In this document: positions 7,960 to 16,953 of the stretch, piece by piece
How the letters are laid out: every line of letters begins with the position of its first letter
Numbering within the stretch: the stretch's first letter is position 1
IMG/VR virus record: IMGVR_UViG_3300047359_001620
Location: 1-24,778 of that record
Length of the DNA stretch: 24,778 nucleotides
Strand: one strand, 5' to 3'
DNA from: a virus
Position numbers and translations under genes: made by a program
The notes under the pieces: generated by a model
Told to the model about the DNA's origin: nothing
What the model saw: only the letters and a program-made list of their open reading frames with translations
Databases searched by the model: none

Positions 7960-10900
7960 CAGATTGAGTAAAACTTAGCTTCTATTGTGGATTGAAGGTT
8001 AGATAATAAATTATTAACCTCGGTCTCAGTATAGTACCTGCCATCATGGTTATGGGAGGCTGCCGCATACGAGCCCGCCACCTGTGCCCCGATATTTGTC
8101 CTGGCATTTGACTTCTGGGTAGAGTTAAGACCTTGCGATGCAGTGTCTACTCTTACGCGATTACCGAGTGCGGTAGATGTAGTGGTCGCAAAGTTTGCAT
8201 CATCTCCGAGTGCCGCCGCTAGTTCATTTAATGTGTTTAGTGTGCCAGGCGCAGAGTCAACTAAAGCAGATACCGCAGCGTCTACATCTTTGAGGTGGAA
8301 ACTCCCATAATCAGTTGAGCCGTCCTCACCATTATCAACCAACCACTTGTTAGTAGTTCCGTCATAAACTACAGAAGGCTGGGTTGTGCTTAGACCTGCG
8401 TTAATAGTCAGGCCCGCATTATTGTAGGCAGATTCATCTACTTCAAAATAATCTTCGGAATCATCGTCGTCGGATGTACCAAATGTATTATCTGCCCCGT
8501 AATCTATCGAATACTTAACAGCAACAAATGTGCCCGATCCGTCATCATACTCTGCGTAAGCGTAACCATTTTCTTCGCCCCCAGAAGTACCATCTACCGT
8601 AAGGTTTTGCTGAACGATTGTTTGGTTTAGTACAGTAGTATTAGTGACGTTATCGCCTTCATTAACGATAGTTGTAGATTCACCAATAACCTCTAAGCTA
8701 GTCCCATTAAATGCTACCCACTCTCCTGCAAGTCCATCATACTTAATAAAAGGAGCAGGTCCCCCTCCGCTTGATGTTGTGTCGACTTCTAACTGGTTGG
8801 GCAATTTATCTCCATCAGATAAATAGAAGTTTGGATCACGAGGAAATTGGATGCGACTACCATTCGTATGATATATCCAGGTGTACCCTCTATCTGGTGT
8901 AACCATAGTGTAGCTATATCCTGGTGTGGGCAAATAACTGTAACCATCTGGCAGGCTTCCGTTATCAACTTTCCACCTACTATGATTTATATCATATTTT
9001 ATTGATGGATTTGTAGATCTGCCTACATCAACTGTTAATCCCGAGTTTTGATACGCAGAAGCACTAACCTCAAAATAATCCTCGGAGTCGTCGTCATCTC
9101 CTGTTCCGTATGTTCCATCTGCGCCATAATCTATGGAGTACTTCCCTGCGTCTTCTGTGAATGCATAACCTACCGCCGCCCCACCTGTTTGGGCATCAAT
9201 TGTTAGGCTCTCCTGAATAATGGTTTGATTGAGAACATTAGTCTCATTGACCGTAGTATTATTATTTACGGTGGTACTTGACCCAACCTCAGTCACGGAC
9301 TGACCATCAAATGCAACCCATGCGTTTGCTAATGGATCAAATCTTATATACGGATCTGATCCAGAAGTTGCGTCATAAATAAGCTCACTTGCCTGCTCAA
9401 AACCTCTTACGTTAGTACCGTCAAACGCCTCCCACCTGTCAAGTGTAACACTATACCTTATATAGGGATTTGTTGCAGAATTGCCAAAATCGATAAGTAG
9501 TCCAGTATTTAAAGAAGTAGAAGTTGTTAGTGACCAGTACTCCTCATCAATATCATCACCAGTACCAACTACTCCATCTCCTCCTGCGTCTATTGCGTAC
9601 TTCCCGCTAGGGCTGTATGCGTAACCCGATAGTTCACCTCCGGTTGTTCCGGGTATTACTATATCGGTTTCCGTACCTCCTGTTTCTTCTTGTTGCTCCG
9701 GGTCATTACTCGTGCTTGGTAGCTCAGACTTAAGTGCGTAACCCGATAGATCAGGAAGGTCGTCAAGGTATGCAACCTCCTTAATCCCATTGTATTCGGT
9801 ATTTAATTTAAGTCTATCTGGTATCTGGGTGTCATTATCATCATGCCCAAATGTAAGGGTCAGCTTTGATGACTTTGGAACTGACCCAATAGTACTTCCA
9901 CTTCCTGAAGGTGCAAACTTATGAGCCTCCCAGAACTCTATTTCGCGGGTATCTATGTACTCTAAGCTACCAGTTGGTGCAGAAATTATACCCTCTACGC
10001 TAGTGTTATTTTCAATAGTTACATTATTGGTAGAAGAAGATATAGTTTCATTTATTACAGTGTCACCTTCAATTATTGTATCACCAGCAATTGTTGTGTT
10101 TGTAAGCTGAATATCTCCCTCTTCTGTAATATTAAATACATTATCACCCTCTACATTTGTTATATTAAATGTTTCGGTGACTGATATATTAGATACCTCT
10201 TGTACGGCTACCTCATTTACATTTATGAAATCCCCAACGGCACTAGCTCTGCCTGCATCAACATCCTCCTGTGTTGCCTCCCTCTCAATGTAAACAGGAT
10301 TAAAGGGTATCTTCCCCCATTCTGTATCTGTTAGCTTGAAGTATAAATTACTAGAGTCGTACGCAAAATCACCTATTGCTCCCGCAGAATCGTTATTCGC
10401 AAGAGGTGTAAATGCGTAACGCAATGAATCAATATAAAACTGAGTCCTGGCATCTGCTTCCGCTGTTGCATATACATCAAAAAAAGTAAGGTCTATATTA
10501 TGAGGATTACTTTCTGCCAAGTGCGCATTCATTAATGCAATGGCACTGTCGTTAGTTACATTTCCTAACCCAATTTGATCTTTTGTAACCCCATGCGGAT
10601 TGCCATTATTAGCTATATGATCTTCAATGGTTGTTTCCAGTCCATCTATAGTCAACTGGCTAACTCCACCCGCTAGATCAATTATTTCCGATGGAGTTAA
10701 GTTCTCAACTTTGCCTAATCCGACTTGCTCCTTTGTGACGGCGTGCGGATTATTTGTAAGGTTTGAGTGATCAGATACCAAAAGATTTGTTTTAGCCTGA
10801 ACCTCAGCATTAAAGTCCGTAATATCTGCAGACACATGCTCATGATCGGTTACATCAATCCCACTAATTAAGGCATCAACTTCCCCCTTGGAGTAAACAT

Positions 10901-11528
10901 TGTGCACATGATTGATGTCCGCTTTCCCATTAAGTTCAGACTCTAAATCACTTATTTCCTCAGTTAGCGATGCTATAGAGGCATTGATCCCAGAAAGGTC
11001 AACCGATCCGCCTGAGCCCGTATCTATCGCGTTGATACTTTCAATCAAGCTATCCCTTACACTATTTAGCTGATCTATCGTTGCTTTTGTATCAAGCGTA
11101 GATTGTAAATCTACAATTGAGGATATTGCCTGTGTATGAGCAGTGTCAGCCTTTCCTGATAAACTGACATTTATATCACTTATTTGCGACTGTATGTCGG
11201 TAATTTGTTCGGTATAAGGCAGTGCAACTATAACATCATCAACTGCATCAAATTTTCCATCTATCTCCGTTTTATTATAATACCCATCCGCAAAATTATT
11301 TTCTGCATCTTCTAATGTATCTACACGGGCAGAAACTAAAGTAATTGAGTCATTTAATAATTTGCCAAGGGAAGCCGCTAACGGATCCGTTGTTGAAGTA
11401 GAGTCGAGGCTCGTTACTATATCCTCAACTAATAATGTCGAGTCTATTAAATCTGAAAAGTCAGACTCAGAGGGAGATGCCCCTGATATGAAATATGACT
11501 TTAGGGTGCTTCTACTCTGTACGGTCAT
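7959..11528 (-). CDS. Giant modular tail fibre (1189 residues)
   Basis: Residues 1-230 are largely alpha-helical coiled coil (ISDLESELNGKADINHVHN). Near residues 260 and 310 there are two copies of the NPH-VTK-Q-GLG-V-N fibre repeat (NPHAVTKEQVGLGKVEN and NPHGVTKDQIGLGNVTN). A Thr/Asn-rich beta shaft follows (TNTTIAGDTIIEGDTVIN). From about 630 to 1050 there are three copies of a module containing an acidic turn such as IDYGADGTYGTGDDDDSEDY. The C-terminal part has the common LNTLNELAAALGDD segment, the SHNHDGRYYTETEV segment and a final coiled coil. SD-like GGAGG lies 12 bases before the ATG, and the start overlaps the adaptor stop by ATGA. It is very probably the main trimeric fibre, by analogy with phage fibres bearing these repeats. 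Confidence 0.85.
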   Translation of the reverse strand: MTVQSRSTLKSYFISGASPSESDFSDLIDSTLLVEDIVTSLDSTSTTDPLAASLGKLLNDSITLVSARVDTLEDAENNFADGYYNKTEIDGKFDAVDDVIVALPYTEQITDIQSQISDINVSLSGKADTAHTQAISSIVDLQSTLDTKATIDQLNSVRDSLIESINAIDTGSGGSVDLSGINASIASLTEEISDLESELNGKADINHVHNVYSKGEVDALISGIDVTDHEHVSADITDFNAEVQAKTNLLVSDHSNLTNNPHAVTKEQVGLGKVENLTPSEIIDLAGGVSQLTIDGLETTIEDHIANNGNPHGVTKDQIGLGNVTNDSAIALMNAHLAESNPHNIDLTFFDVYATAEADARTQFYIDSLRYAFTPLANNDSAGAIGDFAYDSSNLYFKLTDTEWGKIPFNPVYIEREATQEDVDAGRASAVGDFINVNEVAVQEVSNISVTETFNITNVEGDNVFNITEEGDIQLTNTTIAGDTIIEGDTVINETISSSTNNVTIENNTSVEGIISAPTGSLEYIDTREIEFWEAHKFAPSGSGSTIGSVPKSSKLTLTFGHDDNDTQIPDRLKLNTEYNGIKEVAYLDDLPDLSGYALKSELPSTSNDPEQQEETGGTETDIVIPGTTGGELSGYAYSPSGKYAIDAGGDGVVGTGDDIDEEYWSLTTSTSLNTGLLIDFGNSATNPYIRYSVTLDRWEAFDGTNVRGFEQASELIYDATSGSDPYIRFDPLANAWVAFDGQSVTEVGSSTTVNNNTTVNETNVLNQTIIQESLTIDAQTGGAAVGYAFTEDAGKYSIDYGADGTYGTGDDDDSEDYFEVSASAYQNSGLTVDVGRSTNPSIKYDINHSRWKVDNGSLPDGYSYLPTPGYSYTMVTPDRGYTWIYHTNGSRIQFPRDPNFYLSDGDKLPNQLEVDTTSSGGGPAPFIKYDGLAGEWVAFNGTSLEVIGESTTIVNEGDNVTNTTVLNQTIVQQNLTVDGTSGGEENGYAYAEYDDGSGTFVAVKYSIDYGADNTFGTSDDDDSEDYFEVDESAYNNAGLTINAGLSTTQPSVVYDGTTNKWLVDNGEDGSTDYGSFHLKDVDAAVSALVDSAPGTLNTLNELAAALGDDANFATTTSTALGNRVRVDTASQGLNSTQKSNARTNIGAQVAGSYAAASHNHDGRYYTETEVNNLLSNLQSTIEAKFYSI
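8450..9603 (-). repeat. Three diverged coding repeats with acidic turns inside the giant fibre
   Basis: The clearest segments are at about 8450-8520, 9079-9148 and 9541-9603. They code for IDYGADNTFGTSDDDDSEDY, IDYGADGTYGTGDDDDSEDY and IDAGGDGVVGTGDDIDEEYW. The first two copies are also preceded by VLNQTIVQQNLTVDG-like sequence, about 630 bases apart. The dense Asp residues suggest calcium binding, which is inference. Confidence 0.75.
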
Positions 11529-12295
11529 CCTATTACAAATCCTCCACCACCAATACCTGTGCTATTGGCGATCTGTTCTATCGACGATGTTTGATATTCT
11601 TTGCGGTTAATAAAAATCTGTGCCCTCTCCTTTTGATACATCTGCATGTAAGCCTGGTACTGAGCTAGGTCGTTGTCTACATCACGAGCAAGGTGCGCTT
11701 TTACATATCCTGCTGATGCCTTTGCCTCCATTTCATCGAATATGACTGGTGCGTTCTTTTCATCATCTGTTGCGCGGTATATAGGAGTTGGGCGGAACTC
11801 TCCTTCAAAGTATATATACATAGCTTCATCATCGCGAAGCTTAGGTGCAGTCCAAAATTTATTTTCTCCAAAAGTAATCCGCCCAGGTATATTTGAGGTT
11901 CTTTCTGCTACGCCTCCGTCTATTAATGTAAATCGTGTCTCCCAAGGGACTGAGTTTGGGTAAAAGTATCTTGATATTGTCTGCCCATTGTCATCAGTCG
12001 CAATCCTGCGCACAACAACTTGCTTTATGCGCACATTGGACATAGCAAACTCTCCCTTATGGACATCCAGATCTTCTGAGTTTACATTACTTAAATCCTC
12101 TGGGTTTGGTTCAACTAGACTGGATTTAGAATAATATTTATATTGGTTTTGCCTAATCGCAGGCACATACCTTTGTAGATCTACAACTGACGCAACAATA
12201 AGGGAGTCGATATTCTCCTGTACGCCCCTCCCTTTACGCTCACTATCTACAATTAGAAAAACTCGTACTTGATCATTAAACTCTTGCCAATTCAT
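11525..12295 (-). CDS. Probable head-tail adaptor (neck/tail tubular A-like) protein
   Basis: 256 residues. The N-terminus (MNWQEFNDQVRVFLIVDSER, then IDSLIVASVVDLQRYVP) is helical, as in podovirus adaptor proteins. The middle is beta-rich, and a C-terminal helical region follows (SAGYVKAHLARDVDNDLAQY) with a Gly-rich end. I recall that short-tailed marine phages encode similar proteins next to the nozzle gene, but did not verify this. A strong Shine-Dalgarno (GGAGG at 12305-12309) sits 9 bases before the ATG, and the start overlaps the holin-like gene by one base (TAATG). Other readings, such as a different virion protein, remain possible. Confidence 0.55.
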   Translation of the reverse strand: MNWQEFNDQVRVFLIVDSERKGRGVQENIDSLIVASVVDLQRYVPAIRQNQYKYYSKSSLVEPNPEDLSNVNSEDLDVHKGEFAMSNVRIKQVVVRRIATDDNGQTISRYFYPNSVPWETRFTLIDGGVAERTSNIPGRITFGENKFWTAPKLRDDEAMYIYFEGEFRPTPIYRATDDEKNAPVIFDEMEAKASAGYVKAHLARDVDNDLAQYQAYMQMYQKERAQIFINRKEYQTSSIEQIANSTGIGGGGFVIG

Positions 12296-12759
12296 TATCT
12301 TCTACCTCCGGGAGTGTAGTAAAATCCGACAACCATGGGGCATATAATTACAACAAAGTAGGTGGCTAGGTGGCCGGTCGTTAACGATATAGGGGCTTGC
12401 TTAGCTGGAAGAGTGATAAGCCCAAAGAGGAACTCTGTTGCACTTTCTCCACTAGGGTTGGTGAGGGTGATGATTTCTGCACTTGGGAAGAGGGTGCAGA
12501 GGATGACGACGGCTGAGAGCGTGGAGACAAGTATGAGCGCGAGCATCCTGCGAGTAGCACGAGTAAACTTACCACCTTCACCACTGTTAAGTTGTTCCTG
12601 AAATTTAAGTGCAAATTCATTTCCGCGTGCCTCCCTAGCTAATTCTAATTCAAACTTTTGCTGGCGGGAATCATTAATTGCACCAAATACACCTTTTAAT
12701 ATGGATCCAAGTGCGGCACTCCCGCCACCAGTTAAAAACATTGTGATTAATTCAAACAT
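12295..12759 (-). CDS. Holin-like membrane protein (3TM type)
   Basis: 154 residues. A Gly-rich amphipathic N-terminus (FLTGGGSAALGSILKGVFGA) is followed by a charged helix (about 30-68) and a strong membrane segment at 72-91 (RMLALILVSTLSAVVILCTL). A weaker segment lies at 108-118, and another strong one at 129-147 (GHLATYFVVIICPMVVGFYY). The layout resembles the GTA-type three-segment holin family found in tail-gene clusters of many phages, though the family's usual Trp-Arg-Pro motif is not obvious. It would act in the inner membrane to permit lysis, or could be a virion membrane protein. It shares one base with each neighbouring gene. No endolysin is nearby. Confidence 0.5.
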   Translation of the reverse strand: MFELITMFLTGGGSAALGSILKGVFGAINDSRQQKFELELAREARGNEFALKFQEQLNSGEGGKFTRATRRMLALILVSTLSAVVILCTLFPSAEIITLTNPSGESATEFLFGLITLPAKQAPISLTTGHLATYFVVIICPMVVGFYYTPGGRR

Positions 12760-14645
12760 TAATTTGCTACCCTGATTGATCTATACCCAGAACCCGCACT
12801 GTCTGCGGGACCGAGCTCGACTTTTTTCCATCCATTATCAACATAAACTTCAAAGGGATTACTACTATCGTTACTTGGCCTCATGTATGTCGTTTCTACT
12901 GGTGCTCCCTCAAACGAAATACTTGTTCCATTGTATTTAAATGATACGCCTCCCGTACCATCCATAACTACACGCTGATTTACACCTAATCGTATAGCGC
13001 AATTACTATAAGTGGCCTCATTTAAACCAATACCAACTGCAGCATTTGATACATCCCTGAATGCAAATGTGGGGGTGCCCTGTGATTGAAAATGCGCGTA
13101 TGTTGTGCCAAGTGCGCGGTAAGCGCTATTACCCCATGGCGTAACCCCATCATCCGAATTATCCCCTACAATCTCGGCACTGAATGCACTTATTTTTGCA
13201 GCACCCTTAAACTCGTAAGCATTGTAGAAAAAACCACCAGACCCATCTTCGTGGTTATCTCGCAGCCTCATTCCTGCTATGACCCCAGGTCGATCTAGTT
13301 CTTCATTTGTTTTTCGGAGCACACCATCAACTATGACACGGTTAGCACCTGCATCGAAATTTGCGGTCATGTCCAGCTCTACGGTTACACATGAACCAAA
13401 CTGCACATCCGCATAAGTATTAGCTAAATCCCATGCCTCAATGGTAGCCCCCCATGTCTTACCTCCGGACCCATGTCTTTTCCCTTGAAAGTAACCACCA
13501 ACATGCTCTGACTCTGCGTGTGCAAATGAATTATTCTTATTGGGAAAATTTTCAACTACACCTAGGATAGCCCACTCGTTGCTTTTTACATTAGGACCGA
13601 CTATAGATTTCGCATTCAATGCACAATTGACCTGACCAGACACACCTACAGGAGAGCTTGCTGAACCAAAAGCTCCTCTATCTGTATGCCTTTGCAGTTG
13701 CAAGGTGTGACGATCATCTGAGGAGACACTTGGTATTGATGGATTAAAGTCGTATACCCTTAATGCATTTCGCGAAAAATCAAAAACCATTTCACCTTCT
13801 GGTGTATTTTGTAAAATAGCTTCTGCGTTAGAGGTGAAAATAAAATCTGCATTAGAGCTAATCGTGACCGAGTCTCCACCAGTTAACTTACTTAGAGTAT
13901 CAGATAAGGTCGATTCACCAAGATCACTTATACCTAAATCAATCGAACTTGACTCTAGTGAACTAACCCTTCCATCTAAAAGATTCGTGTCACTCTGCAA
14001 GGTCGATACACTGGACTGCAAAGAGGTAATATCTGACTCTACTGAAGCATCAGTCGAGCCTGACTCCAGTGAACTAACCCTCCCTTGTAGGGTTGATATG
14101 CTTGATGTATTGCCAGAAACATCTGACTGAATCGAGGTAATGTCCGATGTATTACTAGAAACATCTGACTGAATCGAGGTGATGCTTGATGTATTACTAG
14201 AAACATCTGACTGAATCGAGGTAATGCTTGATGTGTTGCTAGAAACATCTGACTGAATCGAAGTAATATCTGACTCTATCGAAGTAATATCTGACTCTAT
14301 CGAAGTAATATCTGACTTGGCACTAGCAATATCTGACTGAATGCTAGTCATATTAATTGCCTCTAAACTTAATAACCTTGAGTCTGTGTTCAGTGATTCA
14401 AGACTATTAACTCTTGTGCTTAAGTTGGTAATGTCAGAATCCGTTTTTGTGCCTACGGCCTCGATGTCATCTACCAAACTATTAAGGGAATATCTTAAGA
14501 GCTCAAAGTTATTATCAAACTGATCCCAAGAAAGGGGGTTATCATACTGATAAGGGGAAGATCTTAACGTAATTACCCTTTTTGAGGAAGGTAGACTACC
14601 TGCATTGAACTCAGGATAATTGCTTTCTACTTTAGTTGTTGTCAT
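12759..14645 (-). CDS. Long coiled-coil tail fibre protein
   Basis: 628 residues. The N-terminal region contains NPLSWDQFDNNFELLRYSLN (residues 36-55), which parallels [19 protein letters not shown] of the collagen-like fibre, so it may be a shared docking segment. Residues about 55-235 form a trimeric-type coiled coil with 7-residue repeats (SDITSIE) and 14-residue repeats (SIQSDVSSNTSSIT); the Asn in the repeat is typical of inward-facing Asn positions in such stalks. From about 290 on there is a beta-rich C-terminal domain (FGSCVTVELDMTANFDAGAN, RLRDNHEDGSGGFFYNAYEF). The start is one base beyond the upstream stop, with no clear Shine-Dalgarno. It is a tail fibre or spike that probably binds the host. 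Confidence 0.85.
   Translation of the reverse strand: MTTTKVESNYPEFNAGSLPSSKRVITLRSSPYQYDNPLSWDQFDNNFELLRYSLNSLVDDIEAVGTKTDSDITNLSTRVNSLESLNTDSRLLSLEAINMTSIQSDIASAKSDITSIESDITSIESDITSIQSDVSSNTSSITSIQSDVSSNTSSITSIQSDVSSNTSDITSIQSDVSGNTSSISTLQGRVSSLESGSTDASVESDITSLQSSVSTLQSDTNLLDGRVSSLESSSIDLGISDLGESTLSDTLSKLTGGDSVTISSNADFIFTSNAEAILQNTPEGEMVFDFSRNALRVYDFNPSIPSVSSDDRHTLQLQRHTDRGAFGSASSPVGVSGQVNCALNAKSIVGPNVKSNEWAILGVVENFPNKNNSFAHAESEHVGGYFQGKRHGSGGKTWGATIEAWDLANTYADVQFGSCVTVELDMTANFDAGANRVIVDGVLRKTNEELDRPGVIAGMRLRDNHEDGSGGFFYNAYEFKGAAKISAFSAEIVGDNSDDGVTPWGNSAYRALGTTYAHFQSQGTPTFAFRDVSNAAVGIGLNEATYSNCAIRLGVNQRVVMDGTGGVSFKYNGTSISFEGAPVETTYMRPSNDSSNPFEVYVDNGWKKVELGPADSAGSGYRSIRVAN
14077..14345 (-). 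repeat. 42-base and 21-base tandem coding repeats (coiled-coil stalk)
   Basis: On the plus strand the unit starting ACATCTGACTGAATCGAGGT occurs at 14119, 14161, 14203 and 14245, exactly 42 bases apart. Units starting ATCTGAC then follow at 14247, 14268, 14289, 14310 and 14331, 21 bases apart. They code for 14- and 7-residue coiled-coil steps. This is not a CRISPR array: the units are contiguous and in frame. Confidence 0.9.
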
Positions 14646-14646
14646 A

Positions 14647-15405
14647 TCAATAAGCTATTTTTGCTTCCTCCCATACTTTATCCGAGCCAATGCTTGTTAA
14701 GTCCCCCAGGTGAAGAGTTGCCTCAATAAACTTACCCGCAAACATTCGGGTCTTTGATTTACCCACAGCAATAGTCGTAAAGTTGGTGGATGTATTATTG
14801 GAAAGATTTTGACCGCGACCCGCTCCGTCTGACTTCATGGTAATAACCCTTCTATTGTTTTGCGTTGGATCTATACCCGAAAACAACTGGTTAATTCTAT
14901 TGTTTGAGTTTTTACTAATAGAACCCGAAACTGTATTAAATGAGAATCGATTTGTCGGTGACCCTGGCTCAACTGAAATAAAGTCGTCATCACCAAAAAT
15001 AGAAATCATTGGTCTCGGAAGGTCACTGTCGCCAATTACTGTTAAAGTAAAATCTTTACCTACATGTATTGCGGGATTTCCTTGTAGCTCCAAATACTGA
15101 CCCAACTCAAAAGAAGCATAAAATTTACCACCTTCATTTAGCACTCTAGGTTGCCTTGATTGTGTATACTGTATGGCATTGTATTTATCATGCCCGTACT
15201 TTTCTTTTTGGTCGTATATCTCAACAAGATACGCTTCTCCTGAGGGACTCCTGTCTGGGTATGTGTACTCTTGACTTCCTTCCCTGTACTTAAAAAACTC
15301 TCCATCATATAGATTCCTAAGTTTCCTTTGCATTGATAAAGCAAAAAGTGGGTGCTGGGCATCTGCGGGAAGCTTAAGCTTTGGACTGGTTATTGAGTAT
15401 ATCAC
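14647..15405 (-). CDS. Concanavalin-like lectin domain virion protein (GTG start)
   Basis: 252 residues from GTG at 15403-15405, overlapping the upstream stop as GTGA. Residues 24-105 carry the run seen in arabinofuranosidase-B-like/concanavalin-like phage proteins: SMQRKLRNLYDGEFFKYREG, then VEIYDQ, NAIQYTQSRQPRVLNEGGKF, then FELGQYLEL. The rest is beta-rich (TLTVIGDSD, FTTIAVGKSKTRMFAGK). The family usually binds or cleaves polysaccharide; no catalytic residues could be assigned here, so I favour a sugar-binding decoration or fibre-tip role. It lies between fibre-like genes. Confidence 0.6.
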   Translation of the reverse strand: MIYSITSPKLKLPADAQHPLFALSMQRKLRNLYDGEFFKYREGSQEYTYPDRSPSGEAYLVEIYDQKEKYGHDKYNAIQYTQSRQPRVLNEGGKFYASFELGQYLELQGNPAIHVGKDFTLTVIGDSDLPRPMISIFGDDDFISVEPGSPTNRFSFNTVSGSISKNSNNRINQLFSGIDPTQNNRRVITMKSDGAGRGQNLSNNTSTNFTTIAVGKSKTRMFAGKFIEATLHLGDLTSIGSDKVWEEAKIAY

Positions 15406-16181
15406 ACTAAGTCTCCAATCCCATACCAGGTATTATTTTTACACATGACAGTTGCCGAAGAGTACTGCTCTGTCAGTAAATTGCCTTTTGATTTGTAGAG
15501 GTTCGTGAAAGTTACCGTTTTACCAGCGGAAACAAGTTGCACCGTCAGGGTGGTGCCATCAGGCGCGATGTTTGGTAATGCAATAGAAGTTCCCGCCTCA
15601 TCGGGTTCACAAATAATAAATAACCCTGTTTTAACTGGGTCGAAGGTATAGCCCGCCCCATTCACTACCTCAATTAAAGCTTTTGTGTTGGATGTCCCTG
15701 AAATATTTCTTGCAACAACATCACCTTCACTGCTTACGATAAATCCTCCTTCAGTAGAAATACTACTAGGTTGTATTTCACCGCTAACCTGCACAGTTCC
15801 ACTTAGGTTTGTGTCTCCGTCTATAGTTAAGTCACCGTAAATTTTGGCATCATCTACATATAAGTCATAGTTGTGTATAGCCGATGGAATGCGAAGCGTA
15901 TTATAGTTTGAGATACTGAAATCAATATAAGGCCTCACTTTACCATCCTCGAGTAAACCTTCCCAGTATTCGCTGCTTGGGTACACAAGAATATCGGTAA
16001 CCCATGGGCTATATCCACCTCCAGGGTCACCACCATCAAGATGGTTTAAGTTGTGATCGGCCTCTAGAACTTGGAGAGGGTATGAAGATTGTTCAGGTGC
16101 TACAGAGGATGATCCTTCTACAAAACTTATAAATTGATGCGCAGGCTGATACCCTTCGCTAACTTTAATCTCATCTTGCAT
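15402..16181 (-). CDS. Fibre-like virion protein
   Basis: 259 residues. Residues about 110-165 carry short repeated beta segments (KIYGDLTIDGDTNLSGTVQV) that are typical of fibre shafts with a G-D-L-T-I-D-G style. Residues about 165-259 (ALPNIAPDGTTLTVQLVSAG, then VTFTNLY, and a final NNTWYGIGDLV) look like a small beta-prism or trimerising tip common at phage fibre C-termini. The first 11 bases overlap the upstream gene. The precise role is unknown. Confidence 0.65.
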   Translation of the reverse strand: MQDEIKVSEGYQPAHQFISFVEGSSSVAPEQSSYPLQVLEADHNLNHLDGGDPGGGYSPWVTDILVYPSSEYWEGLLEDGKVRPYIDFSISNYNTLRIPSAIHNYDLYVDDAKIYGDLTIDGDTNLSGTVQVSGEIQPSSISTEGGFIVSSEGDVVARNISGTSNTKALIEVVNGAGYTFDPVKTGLFIICEPDEAGTSIALPNIAPDGTTLTVQLVSAGKTVTFTNLYKSKGNLLTEQYSSATVMCKNNTWYGIGDLV

Positions 16182-16953
16182 AGAACCCGCTTATTGAAAT
16201 AGATTGATTATTGTCGGAGTAATTCATTGCATCGCTACCAAGGTTTATAATCTCATACTCCGATGTGTTGTTATCACATGGGTATACATAACTACCGCCA
16301 TGACCAATCTGCTCATTAGAGTAATTAACTTTCTGTTGGTAAATAATTGGATCAACAACCACTTGGGAACTAGGTTCAATTGAGACTATTGAATTAACCA
16401 TGTTGTTTGCCCCAAATTGAGCTGATTGATTGTCAATTAATTGAACTCTATCCTGCCCATCTTCTTCTAAAAAAGCATCATAAAAGCCAAGCGATGGATA
16501 CATACATATTGTTACCTTGTATTTCGTGTAACTTTTAGAATTGGATTCTGATATTGTAAGACTGCACCCGCCTGACATACCGATTCTTACTGGGTCATCA
16601 TAGACGCTAAATTTTAGAGAGTAAGGCACTGCAGACGGAGTAACGAATGTAAATTGCACTTCCGATCCATCAAGCATAACTTCTGATGTAAGTGCCCTGT
16701 AAGAGTCTCCAGACACTCGGGCCGCACCTGTGCCCTCTAGTTCTGATGATTCATACTTTATATCACCCGTCCACTCCGTAAAGTCTGTATCATTAAAATC
16801 GTCGACTACTGTCGTTTTGTGCCGTTGCCGAATACCTATAACTTTTCCCGTGAAATTAGTTACGCGAAATGACTTTGCACGATGATACGGAATGGCATTG
16901 AAATTACCATTTGTGGTTGCCGCAAATGTCCCCGTATTATTTAGATCTGTCAT
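16171..16953 (-). CDS. Virion protein of unknown function, beta-rich
   Basis: 260 residues, mostly polar and beta-rich (KSFRVTNFTGKVIGIRQRHK, LKFSVYDDPVRIGMSGGCSL, YKVTICMYPSLGFYDAFLEE). A jelly-roll or carbohydrate-binding fold is possible for residues 50-190 but this is a guess. The ATG at 16951-16953 overlaps the short membrane gene by 17 bases and has AAGG directly before it. It lies in a run of virion genes, so a structural role is likely. Confidence 0.6.
   Translation of the reverse strand: MTDLNNTGTFAATTNGNFNAIPYHRAKSFRVTNFTGKVIGIRQRHKTTVVDDFNDTDFTEWTGDIKYESSELEGTGAARVSGDSYRALTSEVMLDGSEVQFTFVTPSAVPYSLKFSVYDDPVRIGMSGGCSLTISESNSKSYTKYKVTICMYPSLGFYDAFLEEDGQDRVQLIDNQSAQFGANNMVNSIVSIEPSSQVVVDPIIYQQKVNYSNEQIGHGGSYVYPCDNNTSEYEIINLGSDAMNYSDNNQSISISGFYAR

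Noticed and set aside
14077-14345. Possible CRISPR array or tandem satellite
   Set aside because: Units are contiguous, in frame, of 42 and 21 bases, and encode coiled-coil heptads.
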